A DNA stretch of 64,000 bases from Ignavibacteriaceae bacterium. Its GTDB lineage: Bacteria > Bacteroidota > Ignavibacteria > Ignavibacteriales > Ignavibacteriaceae. The notes beneath the pieces were generated by a model. That model did not search any database. It saw only the letters and a program-made list of their open reading frames with translations, and was not told the origin of the DNA. The stretch lies in the NCBI GenBank assembly GCA_013360295.1, contig JABWCL010000012.1, positions 1-64,000 on the forward strand, written 5' to 3'. A program made the translations under genes and the position numbers. Each line of letters starts with the position of its first letter. The first letter of the stretch is position 1. Shown here one piece after another: positions 1-8,799 of the stretch.

Positions 1-93
1 CAATAGAGTACCTTGCACAGCAGCCAAAAAAACCGAGATGACGCTAATGCCTGATGAAAGACGGAGCCTGAAGCGCGCCGGAGGCGAAAAGGA

Positions 94-291
94 TTACGCT
101 TGTTTCTGAGATGATTTATCGTTCATCTCGACGAACTTTTTGATATCCTCAATGTATTTAAGTATTGCTTTGGCCTTTACGACTCCGAAGCTGAACGGAT
201 ACCTGCCGTCAGCAGTAGTAGGTAAAGTTATGGTAGGGCTGCCCTTATATTCGCCAAAGGTTACTTCAGATTGTTTCTTTTCTTCTTCCAT
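94..291 (-). CDS. small conserved-looking hypothetical protein
   Basis: A 65-residue soluble protein with no signal peptide or membrane segment. The middle is rich in G, P and aromatics (FGEYKGSPTITLP, GRYPFSFG), and a lysine-rich predicted helix follows (VKAKAILKYIEDIKKFVEM). I do not recognise a family. It is co-directional with the omega-amidase and carAB genes upstream and starts 29 bp after the amidase stop, so it may be the last gene of that unit. The compact domain-like sequence and the short gap argue for a real gene. Confidence 0.6.
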   Translation of the reverse strand: MEEEKKQSEVTFGEYKGSPTITLPTTADGRYPFSFGVVKAKAILKYIEDIKKFVEMNDKSSQKQA

Positions 292-320
292 TACGGTATC
301 CTATAAAGTGTTAACTTAAT

Positions 321-1088
321 TTACATTAATTTTATATCATTTAAAAACGGAAATTTCGTTTTTGTATTAAGAACCAGGTCCCGGTCAAGGATTACCGTCC
401 GGATCTGTTCCATATCAATCAAAGTAACCACCTCTTCCCCAAGCGGCGCATAGACTGAAGACTGCCCGTTATACACTGATTTTGGGTCGGGGCCTACCCT
501 GTTCACTCCAATAACATAACATAGATTCTCAATTGCCCTTGCTTTTAACAGGTGTGTATAGTGGTGGACCCTCGGAACCGGCCAGTTTGCGATATTTATG
601 ATCAGATCAACATTCTCCTTTGCATATTGGCGGAAGAGTTCCGGAAAACGGAGGTCGTAGCAGACCGAGAGCCCTATCTTCCATCCCTTATACTCCGAAA
701 TAACGGTCTTCTTTCCGGCGGAATAATACTTGTCCTCGCCAGAAAAACTGAAGGGGTGAATCTTGTTATATGATGCAATGACCTGCCCCTGTGGCGAGAC
801 GTGAACAAGCGTATTATATATGCTTTTCCCGGACTTCAGTATGTATCCGGCTATGACCGATGTCTGGTAAGCTTCGGCGATGTATCGGAAAAACTCTACC
901 GATTTACCGTCTTTACCCTCGGCAAGTTCGGAGGACCGCATAGAAAAACCGGTAAGGGTCATTTCCGGCATAATCAGTATGTCTGCTCCGCTGAATGAAG
1001 AATCCATCAAACTTTTTATCTTATCTTCGTTAGCCTTTTTGTTCTCCCATTCGGGGCTGTATTGTAGTATTGCTGCTTTCATTTTCAT
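321..1088 (-). CDS. carbon-nitrogen hydrolase, omega-amidase type (YafV/NIT2-like)
   Basis: A 255-residue nitrilase-superfamily amidase. The catalytic triad is visible: Glu42 in MPEMTLTGF, Lys109 in YNKIHPFSF and Cys143 in LSVCYDLRFPELF. The HPFSFSGEDKYYSAG segment is characteristic of the omega-amidase branch, which hydrolyses alpha-ketoglutaramate to 2-oxoglutarate and ammonia. The start at 1088 lies one base after the carB stop and has GGGACGAG upstream inside carB. A longer in-frame ATG at 1133 would only overlap carB and adds no conserved sequence. Its place behind carAB suggests glutamine-nitrogen salvage. Substrate assignment is by family only. Confidence 0.85.
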   Translation of the reverse strand: MKMKAAILQYSPEWENKKANEDKIKSLMDSSFSGADILIMPEMTLTGFSMRSSELAEGKDGKSVEFFRYIAEAYQTSVIAGYILKSGKSIYNTLVHVSPQGQVIASYNKIHPFSFSGEDKYYSAGKKTVISEYKGWKIGLSVCYDLRFPELFRQYAKENVDLIINIANWPVPRVHHYTHLLKARAIENLCYVIGVNRVGPDPKSVYNGQSSVYAPLGEEVVTLIDMEQIRTVILDRDLVLNTKTKFPFLNDIKLM

Positions 1089-1089
1089 A

Positions 1090-4000
1090 TCAGATATACT
1101 CGTCCCAGCTTTTGATTTTGAGCGGTGATTCAAGTGATCTTAAGAGCGATTTCACAAACCGTTTCGCGAACTGGATATTGGTAATTAGCGGGATGTTCAG
1201 ATCAACCGCGCGCCGCCTGATTATGTAATCACTGTCTAATTCCTCTTTCCCCGCGCCCTTCGGAATATTAATCACGAGGTCAATCAGCCCGTTATTCATA
1301 TACGTTAAAATCGAAGGTTCTTCATAATCGAAAGGCCGTTTCAGTTCTTCAACTTCAATCCCGTTGGCAATGTAAAAATCCGCTGTCCCTTTTGTGCCAT
1401 AGTACTTTAATCCGGCGCTTTTTAGTTTCCTTAGCTCTTCAATGAATTCCGTCTTTTCTCTCACTGATCCGGTTGAGAGCAATATTCCTTTCGAGGGAAG
1501 TTTAAAACCGGTTGAGAGCAGGCTTTTAAGAAATGCTTCATTAAAATCATCTCCGAGGCAGGCGACTTCACCCGTTGAAGACATTTCAACACCCAATACC
1601 GGATCAGAGCCTTTCAACCTCGTAAAAGAAAACTGGGAGGCTTTTACTCCGACATAATCAAGATCGAATGATGACTTATCAATTTTCGGGACTCTCTCCC
1701 CAACCATCAGTCTCGTGGCAATATCTATAAAATTAATTTTAAGCGTCTTGGATACAAACGGGAAACTGCGCGATGCCCTCAGGTTGCACTCAATTACCTT
1801 CACGTCATTATCTTTTGCGATGAACTGAATATTAAACGGCCCGGTAATTTCCAGAGCGTGAGCGATCTGCCGTGTGATCATCTTGATCCGTCTCATCGTT
1901 TCGAGGTAGGTCCTCTGCGGCGGTAGCACAAGCGTTGCGTCGCCGCTGTGCACGCCGGCGTTTTCAACGTGTTCGGAGATAGCGTAACAGAACAGCGCTC
2001 CCTCGTGCGCGACAGCGTCAACTTCCACTTCGCGTGCGTCTGTAATGAACTTACTTATTACGACGGGGTGTTCATTACTTATGTCAGAAGCCTTTTTAAG
2101 ATATTCCTCAAGTTCCGTTTCGGATACAACTATACTCATCGCCGCGCCGCTCAGAACATAACTCGGGCGGATAAGCACAGGGTAACCGACGCGCGAGGCG
2201 AATGATTTTGCGTCGTCAAGGCTTGTGAGTTCACGCCATTCTGGCTGGTCTATATGATGCTCATCAAGGATAGCGGAAAACTTATGCCTGTTCTCGGCGT
2301 TATCTATCTGCTGCGGACTCGTCCCGATTATCTTTACCCCTTCATTATATAATTTAACGGCTAAGTTATTCGGTATCTGCCCGCCCATAGAGATTATTAT
2401 TCCTTCGGGGTTTTCCTTCCGATAAATATCAAAAATCTTTTCAAGGCTCATTTCCTCAAAGAAGAGTTTATCGCAGATGTCGTGGTCGGTACTGACAGTC
2501 TCCGGATTATAATTTATCATTATCGTTTTATAACCGCTCCTGTTGAGGCTGAGGACGGTATTCACGCAGCACCAGTCAAACTCAACCGAAGAACCGATCC
2601 TGTAAGCGCCTGAGCCGAGAACTATGATCTGGTTTCTTTCACCCGTAACAATATCATCCTCTGATGCATTGTAGGTGAGATAGAGATAATTTGTCTGTGC
2701 GGGATACTCGGCGGCAAGAGTATCAATCTGCTTAATAAACGGAAGTATGCCGTATTTATAGCGGAGCTCCCTTACAGCCTTTTCTTTGCTTCCGGTAAGT
2801 TCCGCGATCTGCCGGTCGGAGAAACCTTTCTGTTTAGCCTCGAGAAGCAATTCGGCACCAGGAGTTTTTGTTTCTGAATCTGATATTTTATTCCCTGTTG
2901 CAATAATATTCCTCATCTTATAGAGGAAGAACCTGTCAATTTTTGAAAGTTCGTGTATTCTCTCAACATCCATCTCCTGCTCAAGCGCCTTGGCAATAAA
3001 GAAGAGCCGGCGGTCCGTGGGGCTTTTGATCTCTTCCTCAAGATCCGCGGCGGTAATGTCATTATTTCCAAAACCGGTCATACCTATATCAAGCATCCTT
3101 ATTGCTTTTTGCAGAGCCTCTTCGAATGTCCTGCCGATAGCCATCACCTCGCCTACCGATTTCATTTCAGAACCGAGGTGTGTGCTCACCAGTTTGAACT
3201 TCTGAAGGTCCCAGCGCGGGAACTTAACAACAACATAATCAAGCGCCGGCTCAAAGCAGGCGGAAGTCTCACCGGTGACAGAATTAACGATCTCATTCAG
3301 TTGATAACCAAGCGCAAGTTTCGTGGCTACAAAAGCGAGAGGGTATCCGGTAGCCTTTGAAGCAAGAGCAGATGAACGGCTTAGCCTTGCATTCACTTCA
3401 ATTATCCTGTAATCTCCGTTCGCGGGATTAAGCGCGTACTGAATATTACACTCTCCCACAATTCCGAGATGACGTATAAGTTTAATTCCTATTGACCTGA
3501 GGTTGAAATTTTCGGAAGCAGTAAGAGTCTGCACGGGAGCTGTTACGATGCTGTCGCCGGTATGTATTCCCATCGGGTCAACGTTTTCCATATTACATAT
3601 CGTTATACAGTTATCGTAAACATCCCTTACGATCTCATATTCCACTTCCTTCCAGCCATAGAGGGACTCTTCTATGAGTATCTGATTTGTAAACGCAAAT
3701 GCCTTCCTGGCTTTTTCGTTAAGTTCTTCTTTATTGTTTACGATACCGGAACCAAGTCCGCCAAGCGCATAGGCAATTCGCACCATCACCGGGTAACCGA
3801 TTTCCTCCGCGGCGGCATCGGCTTCCTCCACGGAATGAGCGGTACGGCTTCGTGCAACTTTAAGCCCGACTTCCTCAACTTTATTATTAAAGAGGAGGCG
3901 GTCCTCTGTTGCTTTGATCGCTTCCACCTGCGTGCCAAGCACCTTAACGTGATATTCTGCAAGTATTCCTTTATCAAAAAGTTCAACTCCGGCATTAAGC

Positions 4001-4284
4001 GCGGTCTGCCCGCCGAAACCAAGAAGTATGGAGTCGGGCCTCTCTTTAATAATGATCTCTTCAATAAAATTTACTTTTACCGGAAGAAAGTAAACTTTAT
4101 CGGCAAGGTGGTCAGAGGTTTGTATTGTAGCAATATTGGGATTTATGAGAACGGTTTCTATTCCGTCTTCCTTAAGCGCTTTTATTGCCTGGCTGCCGGA
4201 ATAATCAAACTCTCCCGCCTGCCCGATCTGCAGAGCGCCGGAGCCGAGGATCAGTACTTTTTTTGGTTTACCTTTCTTAATCAT
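1090..4284 (-). CDS. carB: carbamoyl-phosphate synthase large subunit
   Basis: A 1064-residue cytoplasmic enzyme (E. coli CarB is about 1073) that makes carbamoyl phosphate from bicarbonate, ammonia and two ATP for pyrimidines and arginine. The two homologous halves are clear: LILGSGALQIGQAGEFDYSG near the N-terminus and IIVLGSGAYRIGSSVEFDW near residue 550, each followed by an ATP-grasp domain. The last 120 residues form the MGS-like regulatory domain. It overlaps carA by an ATGA (4281-4284), implying coupled translation. Full length with no lesions. Confidence 0.97.
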   Translation of the reverse strand: MIKKGKPKKVLILGSGALQIGQAGEFDYSGSQAIKALKEDGIETVLINPNIATIQTSDHLADKVYFLPVKVNFIEEIIIKERPDSILLGFGGQTALNAGVELFDKGILAEYHVKVLGTQVEAIKATEDRLLFNNKVEEVGLKVARSRTAHSVEEADAAAEEIGYPVMVRIAYALGGLGSGIVNNKEELNEKARKAFAFTNQILIEESLYGWKEVEYEIVRDVYDNCITICNMENVDPMGIHTGDSIVTAPVQTLTASENFNLRSIGIKLIRHLGIVGECNIQYALNPANGDYRIIEVNARLSRSSALASKATGYPLAFVATKLALGYQLNEIVNSVTGETSACFEPALDYVVVKFPRWDLQKFKLVSTHLGSEMKSVGEVMAIGRTFEEALQKAIRMLDIGMTGFGNNDITAADLEEEIKSPTDRRLFFIAKALEQEMDVERIHELSKIDRFFLYKMRNIIATGNKISDSETKTPGAELLLEAKQKGFSDRQIAELTGSKEKAVRELRYKYGILPFIKQIDTLAAEYPAQTNYLYLTYNASEDDIVTGERNQIIVLGSGAYRIGSSVEFDWCCVNTVLSLNRSGYKTIMINYNPETVSTDHDICDKLFFEEMSLEKIFDIYRKENPEGIIISMGGQIPNNLAVKLYNEGVKIIGTSPQQIDNAENRHKFSAILDEHHIDQPEWRELTSLDDAKSFASRVGYPVLIRPSYVLSGAAMSIVVSETELEEYLKKASDISNEHPVVISKFITDAREVEVDAVAHEGALFCYAISEHVENAGVHSGDATLVLPPQRTYLETMRRIKMITRQIAHALEITGPFNIQFIAKDNDVKVIECNLRASRSFPFVSKTLKINFIDIATRLMVGERVPKIDKSSFDLDYVGVKASQFSFTRLKGSDPVLGVEMSSTGEVACLGDDFNEAFLKSLLSTGFKLPSKGILLSTGSVREKTEFIEELRKLKSAGLKYYGTKGTADFYIANGIEVEELKRPFDYEEPSILTYMNNGLIDLVINIPKGAGKEELDSDYIIRRRAVDLNIPLITNIQFAKRFVKSLLRSLESPLKIKSWDEYI

Positions 4285-5342
4285 CTCAGCGCCCTCACAA
4301 ACATATCAAAAATAAATTCAGTGTCATCCGGGCCTGGTGAGGCTTCGGGGTGGAACTGCGCGCCAAAGAACGGACGGGAAATGTGTATTATCCCTTCATT
4401 CGTTCCGTCGTTGTCGTTTGTGAACCATTCGCGCCAGTCCTGGCTTAACGTATTTGAGTTGATCGCGTAGCCGTGATTCTGTGAAGTAATATAAGTACGT
4501 TTGGTGCCTGCTTCATTCACAGGCTGATTGTGGCTTCGATGACCGTATTTTAACTTATAAGTATCCGCACCGGCGGCAAGCCCGAGTATCTGGCAACCAA
4601 GACAGATGCCGAGTATGGGAACGCCCCTCGCCATTGCCCTTTTGGCGTTTTCAATTGTACTTACACACATTTTAGGGTCGCCGGGTCCGTTCGAAAGAAC
4701 TATACCGTCAGCCTCAATAGTTAAAAAATCGGAATCATACGGAACGCGCGTGACAGTAATACCCCGCCTGAGGAATGCCTGAATAATGTTATTCTTGACT
4801 CCGCAGTCAACAAGCGTTACCCGCTTTTCACCTTTCTGATATGTGACCGGCTCCGTAACTGCCACCCTTGAAACAAGATCGAGCAGATTCGGATCTTCAA
4901 ACTCAACATCCTTTTTTCCTTCGAATAAAATTTTCCCCGGCATCGTCCCTGCTTCGCGCAGTTTACGGGTAAGCATTCTCGTATCCACGCCGTAGACTCC
5001 GGGAATTTTCTGCTCCTTCATCCACTCATCAAGAGTTTTGATCGCCGACCAGTGAGAGTGTTCCAGCGAAAGGTCAGAGAGCACCACGCCGCGCGCCTGT
5101 ATCTTATCAGATTCAAAATTTTTCAGCAGCCCGTTTTCCGTTTCGTAACCGGGCACGCCATAGTTCCCGATCAGCGGGTAGGTAAATATCAAAATCTGAC
5201 CGCAGTAGGATGGGTCTGTAAGCGTTTCGGGGTAACCTACCATACCCGTATTAAAAACAGCTTCGCCGTTTACGCTCGCGGCGTATCCGAAACCTGTTCC
5301 TTCGGCAACCGTGCCGTCCTGTAGTACTATTTTAGCTTTCAT
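4281..5342 (-). CDS. carA: carbamoyl-phosphate synthase small (glutaminase) subunit
   Basis: A 353-residue glutamine amidotransferase subunit that delivers ammonia to CarB. The N-terminal CarA domain includes FNTGMVGYPETLTDPSYCGQ. The class I glutaminase domain follows, with nucleophile Cys247 in GICLGCQ and the His331/Glu333 pair in FHPEASPGP. GICLGCQ has Cys where E. coli CarA has His (GICLGHQ), a tolerated variation next to the nucleophile. First gene of the carA-carB-amidase unit. The upstream region is AT-rich and no promoter is assigned. Confidence 0.97.
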   Translation of the reverse strand: MKAKIVLQDGTVAEGTGFGYAASVNGEAVFNTGMVGYPETLTDPSYCGQILIFTYPLIGNYGVPGYETENGLLKNFESDKIQARGVVLSDLSLEHSHWSAIKTLDEWMKEQKIPGVYGVDTRMLTRKLREAGTMPGKILFEGKKDVEFEDPNLLDLVSRVAVTEPVTYQKGEKRVTLVDCGVKNNIIQAFLRRGITVTRVPYDSDFLTIEADGIVLSNGPGDPKMCVSTIENAKRAMARGVPILGICLGCQILGLAAGADTYKLKYGHRSHNQPVNEAGTKRTYITSQNHGYAINSNTLSQDWREWFTNDNDGTNEGIIHISRPFFGAQFHPEASPGPDDTEFIFDMFVRALR

Positions 5343-5410
5343 TTACGATTGGTTTTTTAGAGGTCTTTTTTTAGGAATTAATAATATAAATTTTTAGCGG
5401 GTTTTCCTAA

Positions 5411-5443
5411 AGTTAAAAGTTAAAAGTTGAGAGTTAAAAGTTG
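5411..5443. repeat. short tandem AGTTAAA heptad repeat
   Basis: About five imperfect copies of a 7-bp unit (AGTTAAA, AGTTAAA, AGTTGAG, AGTTAAA, AGTTG) upstream of carA. They directly precede the decayed toxin gene. No function is evident. It may be a slippage-derived tract or a generic AT-rich intergenic repeat. Confidence 0.6.
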
Positions 5444-5445
5444 CC

Positions 5446-5985
5446 CGGATCCTGCTGGCGCACAAAGGGAACCTCGGTTATTAAATTTCACCTGTTTTTC
5501 TGAGCATTAATGAATTTGTGAACGCCGATATTATTGCCTCAGGCATTTCTGCCTTTAATCAGCAGTCTGTTTCCTTCGAAGCCGGCAGAATAATGATCCG
5601 GCGCATAGAGGAATTGATTCGATTAGACAAAAGCTTCGCTTTTGAGACGACACTCTCTTCCTGAAGTTTTTATCCGGCATTAAGGAGCGCTAAAGAAATG
5701 GGGTATAGGATTTCAGTGATTTATATTTGGCTGAGCTCACCGCAACTTGCTTATCAGAGAGTAAAACTAAGGTATGAAAGAGGAGGGCATTATGTTGATG
5801 AGGAAACGGTGCACAGGAGATACGAGAGAGGCAGGAAAAATCTCAAGGATTTATATTTAGGAATTGCGGATAACTGGCAAATTTATGATAATTCAAATGA
5901 TGATATTGTTTTAATTTCAGAAAGAAGCTTATCCGGAAGTGATATTATATTTGACGAGATAATCAACCACAAAATAATAAAATGA
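5446..5985 (+). pseudogene. zeta-toxin-family kinase, decayed
   Basis: Read in one frame from about 5503, the translation contains NEFVNADIIASGISAF, FEAGRIMIRRIEELI, KSFAFETTLSS, then an in-frame TGA at 5662-5664, then SFYPALRSAKEMGYRISVIY, WLSSPQLAYQRV, GGHYVDEETVHRRYERG and LYLGIADNWQIYDNS. These are the ordered motifs of zeta-toxin-like predicted ATPases. The N-terminal Walker A loop is missing from this frame. A scrambled remnant may lie at about 5446-5475 (GGCGCA followed by AAAGGGAACC). The last 95 residues (5698-5985) remain open but lack the P-loop, so the product should be inactive. Confidence 0.85.
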
Positions 5986-6189
5986 AAATGCAGGATTCGA
6001 ATGACAATATGAAGGTCAATGAGAGAATTAAACTCGGCATAACCCTCGCCATCCGCGAGGAGATTGAGAGAAAGAAAAAAACTCGGCAAGAAGTACGCTA
6101 TTGAGCGGGATGGGCGTATCCTGATTATTGACCCCGTCACCGGTGTGGAAACTGAAGTTGAAAAGAAAAACCCAAGGGCGGGTAGTTAA
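5982..6189 (+). pseudogene. zeta-toxin partner (putative antitoxin), frameshifted
   Basis: The ATG at 5982 overlaps the toxin stop (ATGA). The frame reads MKMQDSNDNMKVNERIKLG then LAIREEIERKKK, and stops at 6102-6104 after a run of seven A at 6075-6081. Removing one A restores LGKKYAIERDGRILIIDPVT and carries the frame to a TAA at 6187-6189, giving about 68 residues. This small charged protein matches the partners found downstream of zeta-like ATPases in related bacteria. Both members of the pair are therefore broken. Confidence 0.7.
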
Positions 6190-6193
6190 TTTT

Positions 6194-6222
6194 TTGAAAT
6201 CATAATTTTTAATTCTTAGTAT
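6194..6222 (+). promoter_or_regulatory. possible sigma-70-like promoter
   Basis: TTGAAA at 6194-6199 and TAGTAT at 6217-6222 are 17 bp apart, about 20 bp before the ATG at 6243. The whole gap is AT-rich, so a chance match is quite possible. Confidence 0.25.
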
Positions 6223-6242
6223 TAAATTCGTAATTTTGAATT

Positions 6243-8303
6243 ATGGTAAATAGATTTTTCATACTGCTTTTTCTCATCCACTTCCACACATCTGTTTTTT
6301 CTCAAAACCCCGTCCTCTATAACGGCACCGGCGCCTCGATCCAGGATAAGATCATCGCGCATACATTAGCCGGAATTGTGAACCGCGACAGCGCGAGGCT
6401 CTTCCTTCTGAATGTTTATGAAACGTGGAGCTACAACCGGACGGACGAAACCTGGCGGGACCTTTACCGCTCAAGGGGCGGCGTGGTTTATGACAGCGTT
6501 CAGTCTATGTCCGCGCTGATAAATAAATTCAGGTATAAAATTAACGGCGCGATTACTTATGACGCGGCGAGGTATTATTCAAATTTCAGCGGGCAGAATT
6601 TCTGCTGGCAGGCTGAGGCGGCAGCTTTGATCGGTTCGCTTACAGACCGGCTCCCGGTTATAAGTTCCTACGCTGCTACTCTGGGACTTCAGGTAAGTGA
6701 TTCTGTTTTTATAACCGACGCTTTCGACGGAGACTCATCAATCTGGGTAACCGGCAGAGTCGAAGCCGTTTCAAATCCCTGGAACCAGGCAGGACTGACT
6801 GAAGAACAGCGATATTTTTTTTACCTCGACTGGGGAATCAACAGGCTTCTGCCGCGCTGTAACCCGGATATGTTTTACATCCGCGAGTACACCGACTGGG
6901 CTTCAAAAAACAGGATGTTCCAGCTGAATCTCGCGGGAACTGAAGACCTGAACTTCAACTCCCTTTCAACCGGAAAAGCGGATCTGATAGAGCGTGTTCT
7001 CCTTTTCCTCCAGAATAAAAACCCAAACAGGATTTTTCACATTTACGGATGGATGCGACCTGAGCCTCTTACTCAGTGGTTCGCGCACTTCGGCGCCAGC
7101 TTTCACGAGACCCTGCTCGGGAATCTCTCCTGGCACTCCGCGTTCCCCGTTAGCGGCAGGAGTTACACTCGCGCTTCTATCGTTGACCCGGATACGTTGC
7201 AATTACAAAATAAATATTATCTAATTTTTATAACTTCAGAGGGGGATGCCTGCAACTGGGTTTACGGACTGCAGTCGGGAGGCTGGCTCTCCGCTTACAG
7301 GGGATATCCGCCGGTCGCCTGGGGGTGGAACCTCCATATGCTGAGCCTCACGCCTTTTGTCGCGAAATATTATTCCGAAACTGCAACAAAAAATGACGGA
7401 TTTATCTCTGTTACTTCGCCGCTCGGTTACGCCTTCCCCGATCTATGGAACGCCACGGTCAGGCCAAACGCTGTTTCGGCTTCGAAAGCGCTGATGGACT
7501 CGTTTAATGTATATACTGTATATGGATACAAACACTATGCGTCATCAGGATCTGTTAACTACCGCGGTAAGCAGATCTCTAACAGCTTTGATTTTCCGAA
7601 ATTCGGGCAGTTCCAGAAGGATATAGGCGCGCACCTGACTTTTCTTTTCGATCCGCTCCTTGCAACACAAACGCCGACGACATTTTTCGGCTCACTGTTG
7701 TTTAATCACGTAAACGATAATACATTTTACAGTGACGTCAGTAATCTGAATACAACTGCCACAAGAATAGTAAACGCCCTGACCGGAAAACAAAAACCAT
7801 ATTTTTACTTAGCCGGTTACCAGCGGATGAGGCAGGATGATTTCACCGGCAGAAGTTCCCCCGGTAATTCAGATATCTCCGTGCAGAGGCTGAACCAGTT
7901 GATCGGATTTATAAAATCGGATCCCACGATTGGCGCGGACATTGAAGTGGTAACTCCCGAAGTTTTCTCCGTACTGCTAAGAAAGAAACTCGGGCTTTCA
8001 GAGGTCGATTACACTGAGAACATTAAGGAATTTGTTACTTTAGAAAATTATCCGAATCCTTTCAGCAGCAAAACGACAATACGATTTTCGTGCCCTGTCA
8101 ATGACAATAACAACGTCAGTCTTAAAGTATTCGATATACTTGGGAAAGAGGTTGCTGACCTTTCAAACAGAATTAATGGCCCAGGGTTGCAGGAAATCGT
8201 TTTTCCTGATGAAGGGGTTTCCAATATTCCCTCCGGAATATATTTCTACAGGCTTATTACCGGGAAAGAACAATACACAAAGAAAATGATACTGGTGCGT
8301 TAA
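6243..8303 (+). CDS. T9SS-secreted GxGYxYP-like protein (putative glycoside hydrolase)
   Basis: A 686-residue secreted protein. Residues 1-20 form a signal peptide (FFILLFLIHFHTSVFS before QNP). The body (about 25-590) has the layout of the GxGYxYP family: NGTGASIQDKIIAHTLAGIVNRD at the start and TSPLGYAFPDLW in the position of the family motif, here with a Phe variant. Residues about 600-686 are a T9SS sorting domain (LENYPNPFSSKTTIRFS, LKVFDILGKEVADLS, ending KKMILVR). The family is predicted, not proven, to act on glycans. The thioesterase follows after 12 bp. Family call moderately sure, secretion route very sure. Confidence 0.7.
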   Translation: MVNRFFILLFLIHFHTSVFSQNPVLYNGTGASIQDKIIAHTLAGIVNRDSARLFLLNVYETWSYNRTDETWRDLYRSRGGVVYDSVQSMSALINKFRYKINGAITYDAARYYSNFSGQNFCWQAEAAALIGSLTDRLPVISSYAATLGLQVSDSVFITDAFDGDSSIWVTGRVEAVSNPWNQAGLTEEQRYFFYLDWGINRLLPRCNPDMFYIREYTDWASKNRMFQLNLAGTEDLNFNSLSTGKADLIERVLLFLQNKNPNRIFHIYGWMRPEPLTQWFAHFGASFHETLLGNLSWHSAFPVSGRSYTRASIVDPDTLQLQNKYYLIFITSEGDACNWVYGLQSGGWLSAYRGYPPVAWGWNLHMLSLTPFVAKYYSETATKNDGFISVTSPLGYAFPDLWNATVRPNAVSASKALMDSFNVYTVYGYKHYASSGSVNYRGKQISNSFDFPKFGQFQKDIGAHLTFLFDPLLATQTPTTFFGSLLFNHVNDNTFYSDVSNLNTTATRIVNALTGKQKPYFYLAGYQRMRQDDFTGRSSPGNSDISVQRLNQLIGFIKSDPTIGADIEVVTPEVFSVLLRKKLGLSEVDYTENIKEFVTLENYPNPFSSKTTIRFSCPVNDNNNVSLKVFDILGKEVADLSNRINGPGLQEIVFPDEGVSNIPSGIYFYRLITGKEQYTKKMILVR

Positions 8304-8315
8304 TCGGAACTCAAA

Positions 8316-8744
8316 ATGTCACAAAATCCTTCGATTGAAACACACGAAATACAGATCGAAATAACCGAAACTGACATTGATCAGCTCAATCACGTTAATA
8401 ATACTGTCTATCTGCGCTGGGTGCAGGAAGCGGCAGTAGCACACTGGTACTCTTCCGCGACAAAAGAAGAAACTGAGAAGTATATTTGGGTTGTGGTCAG
8501 GCACGAGATTGATTATAAATATCCCGCGAGACTGGGAGATAAAATAATCGTCCGCACACGTGTGGGCACGCATAATAAAAATATTTTTGACAGGCATACC
8601 GATATTTTTCGTTCTGAAGATATGAAACTACTCGCGCAGGCTGTAACCAAATGGTGCCCTTTCGACAGCAAGAGTATGCGTCCGCTGCGCGCCGGGGAGG
8701 AAGTTATAAAACGCTGGTCGGTTTCCGGACCGAATGTTTTTTAA
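8316..8744 (+). CDS. acyl-CoA thioesterase, hotdog fold (YbgC/4HBT-like)
   Basis: A 142-residue cytoplasmic protein of the 4-hydroxybenzoyl-CoA thioesterase type. The helix-start motif TDIDQLNHVNNTVYLRWVQEA contains the Asp and His-Val-Asn pattern typical of the family active site. The hotdog strands YKYPARLGDKIIVRTRVG and LLAQAVTKWCPFD follow. Length is normal for the family. It lies 12 bp after the secreted GxGYxYP protein and ends 5 bp before a strong hairpin. Substrate cannot be told from sequence. Confidence 0.85.
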   Translation: MSQNPSIETHEIQIEITETDIDQLNHVNNTVYLRWVQEAAVAHWYSSATKEETEKYIWVVVRHEIDYKYPARLGDKIIVRTRVGTHNKNIFDRHTDIFRSEDMKLLAQAVTKWCPFDSKSMRPLRAGEEVIKRWSVSGPNVF

Positions 8745-8748
8745 TTAC

Positions 8749-8778
8749 AGCGAAACCCCGGTAGACCGGAGTTTCGCT
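8749..8778. terminator. bidirectional hairpin between convergent genes
   Basis: AGCGAAAC and GTTTCGCT pair, and the inner CCGGT and ACCGG extend the stem around a two-base loop. It sits between convergent genes ending at 8744 (plus) and 8800 (minus), and the inner half resembles the CTCCGG/CCGGAG hairpins at 26602, 28062 and 29443. The T-run is weak on both sides. Confidence 0.75.
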
Positions 8779-8799
8779 TATTAAGCACTTACTATAGAT

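Noticed and set aside
3562-4470. 302-residue open frame on the plus strand
   Set aside because: Lies antisense to carB/carA, whose protein is unmistakable; no domain in the translation.
5662-5664. TGA as selenocysteine codon in the zeta-toxin frame
   Set aside because: The P-loop region and the partner gene are also broken, and no SECIS-like hairpin was seen; simple decay explains it.
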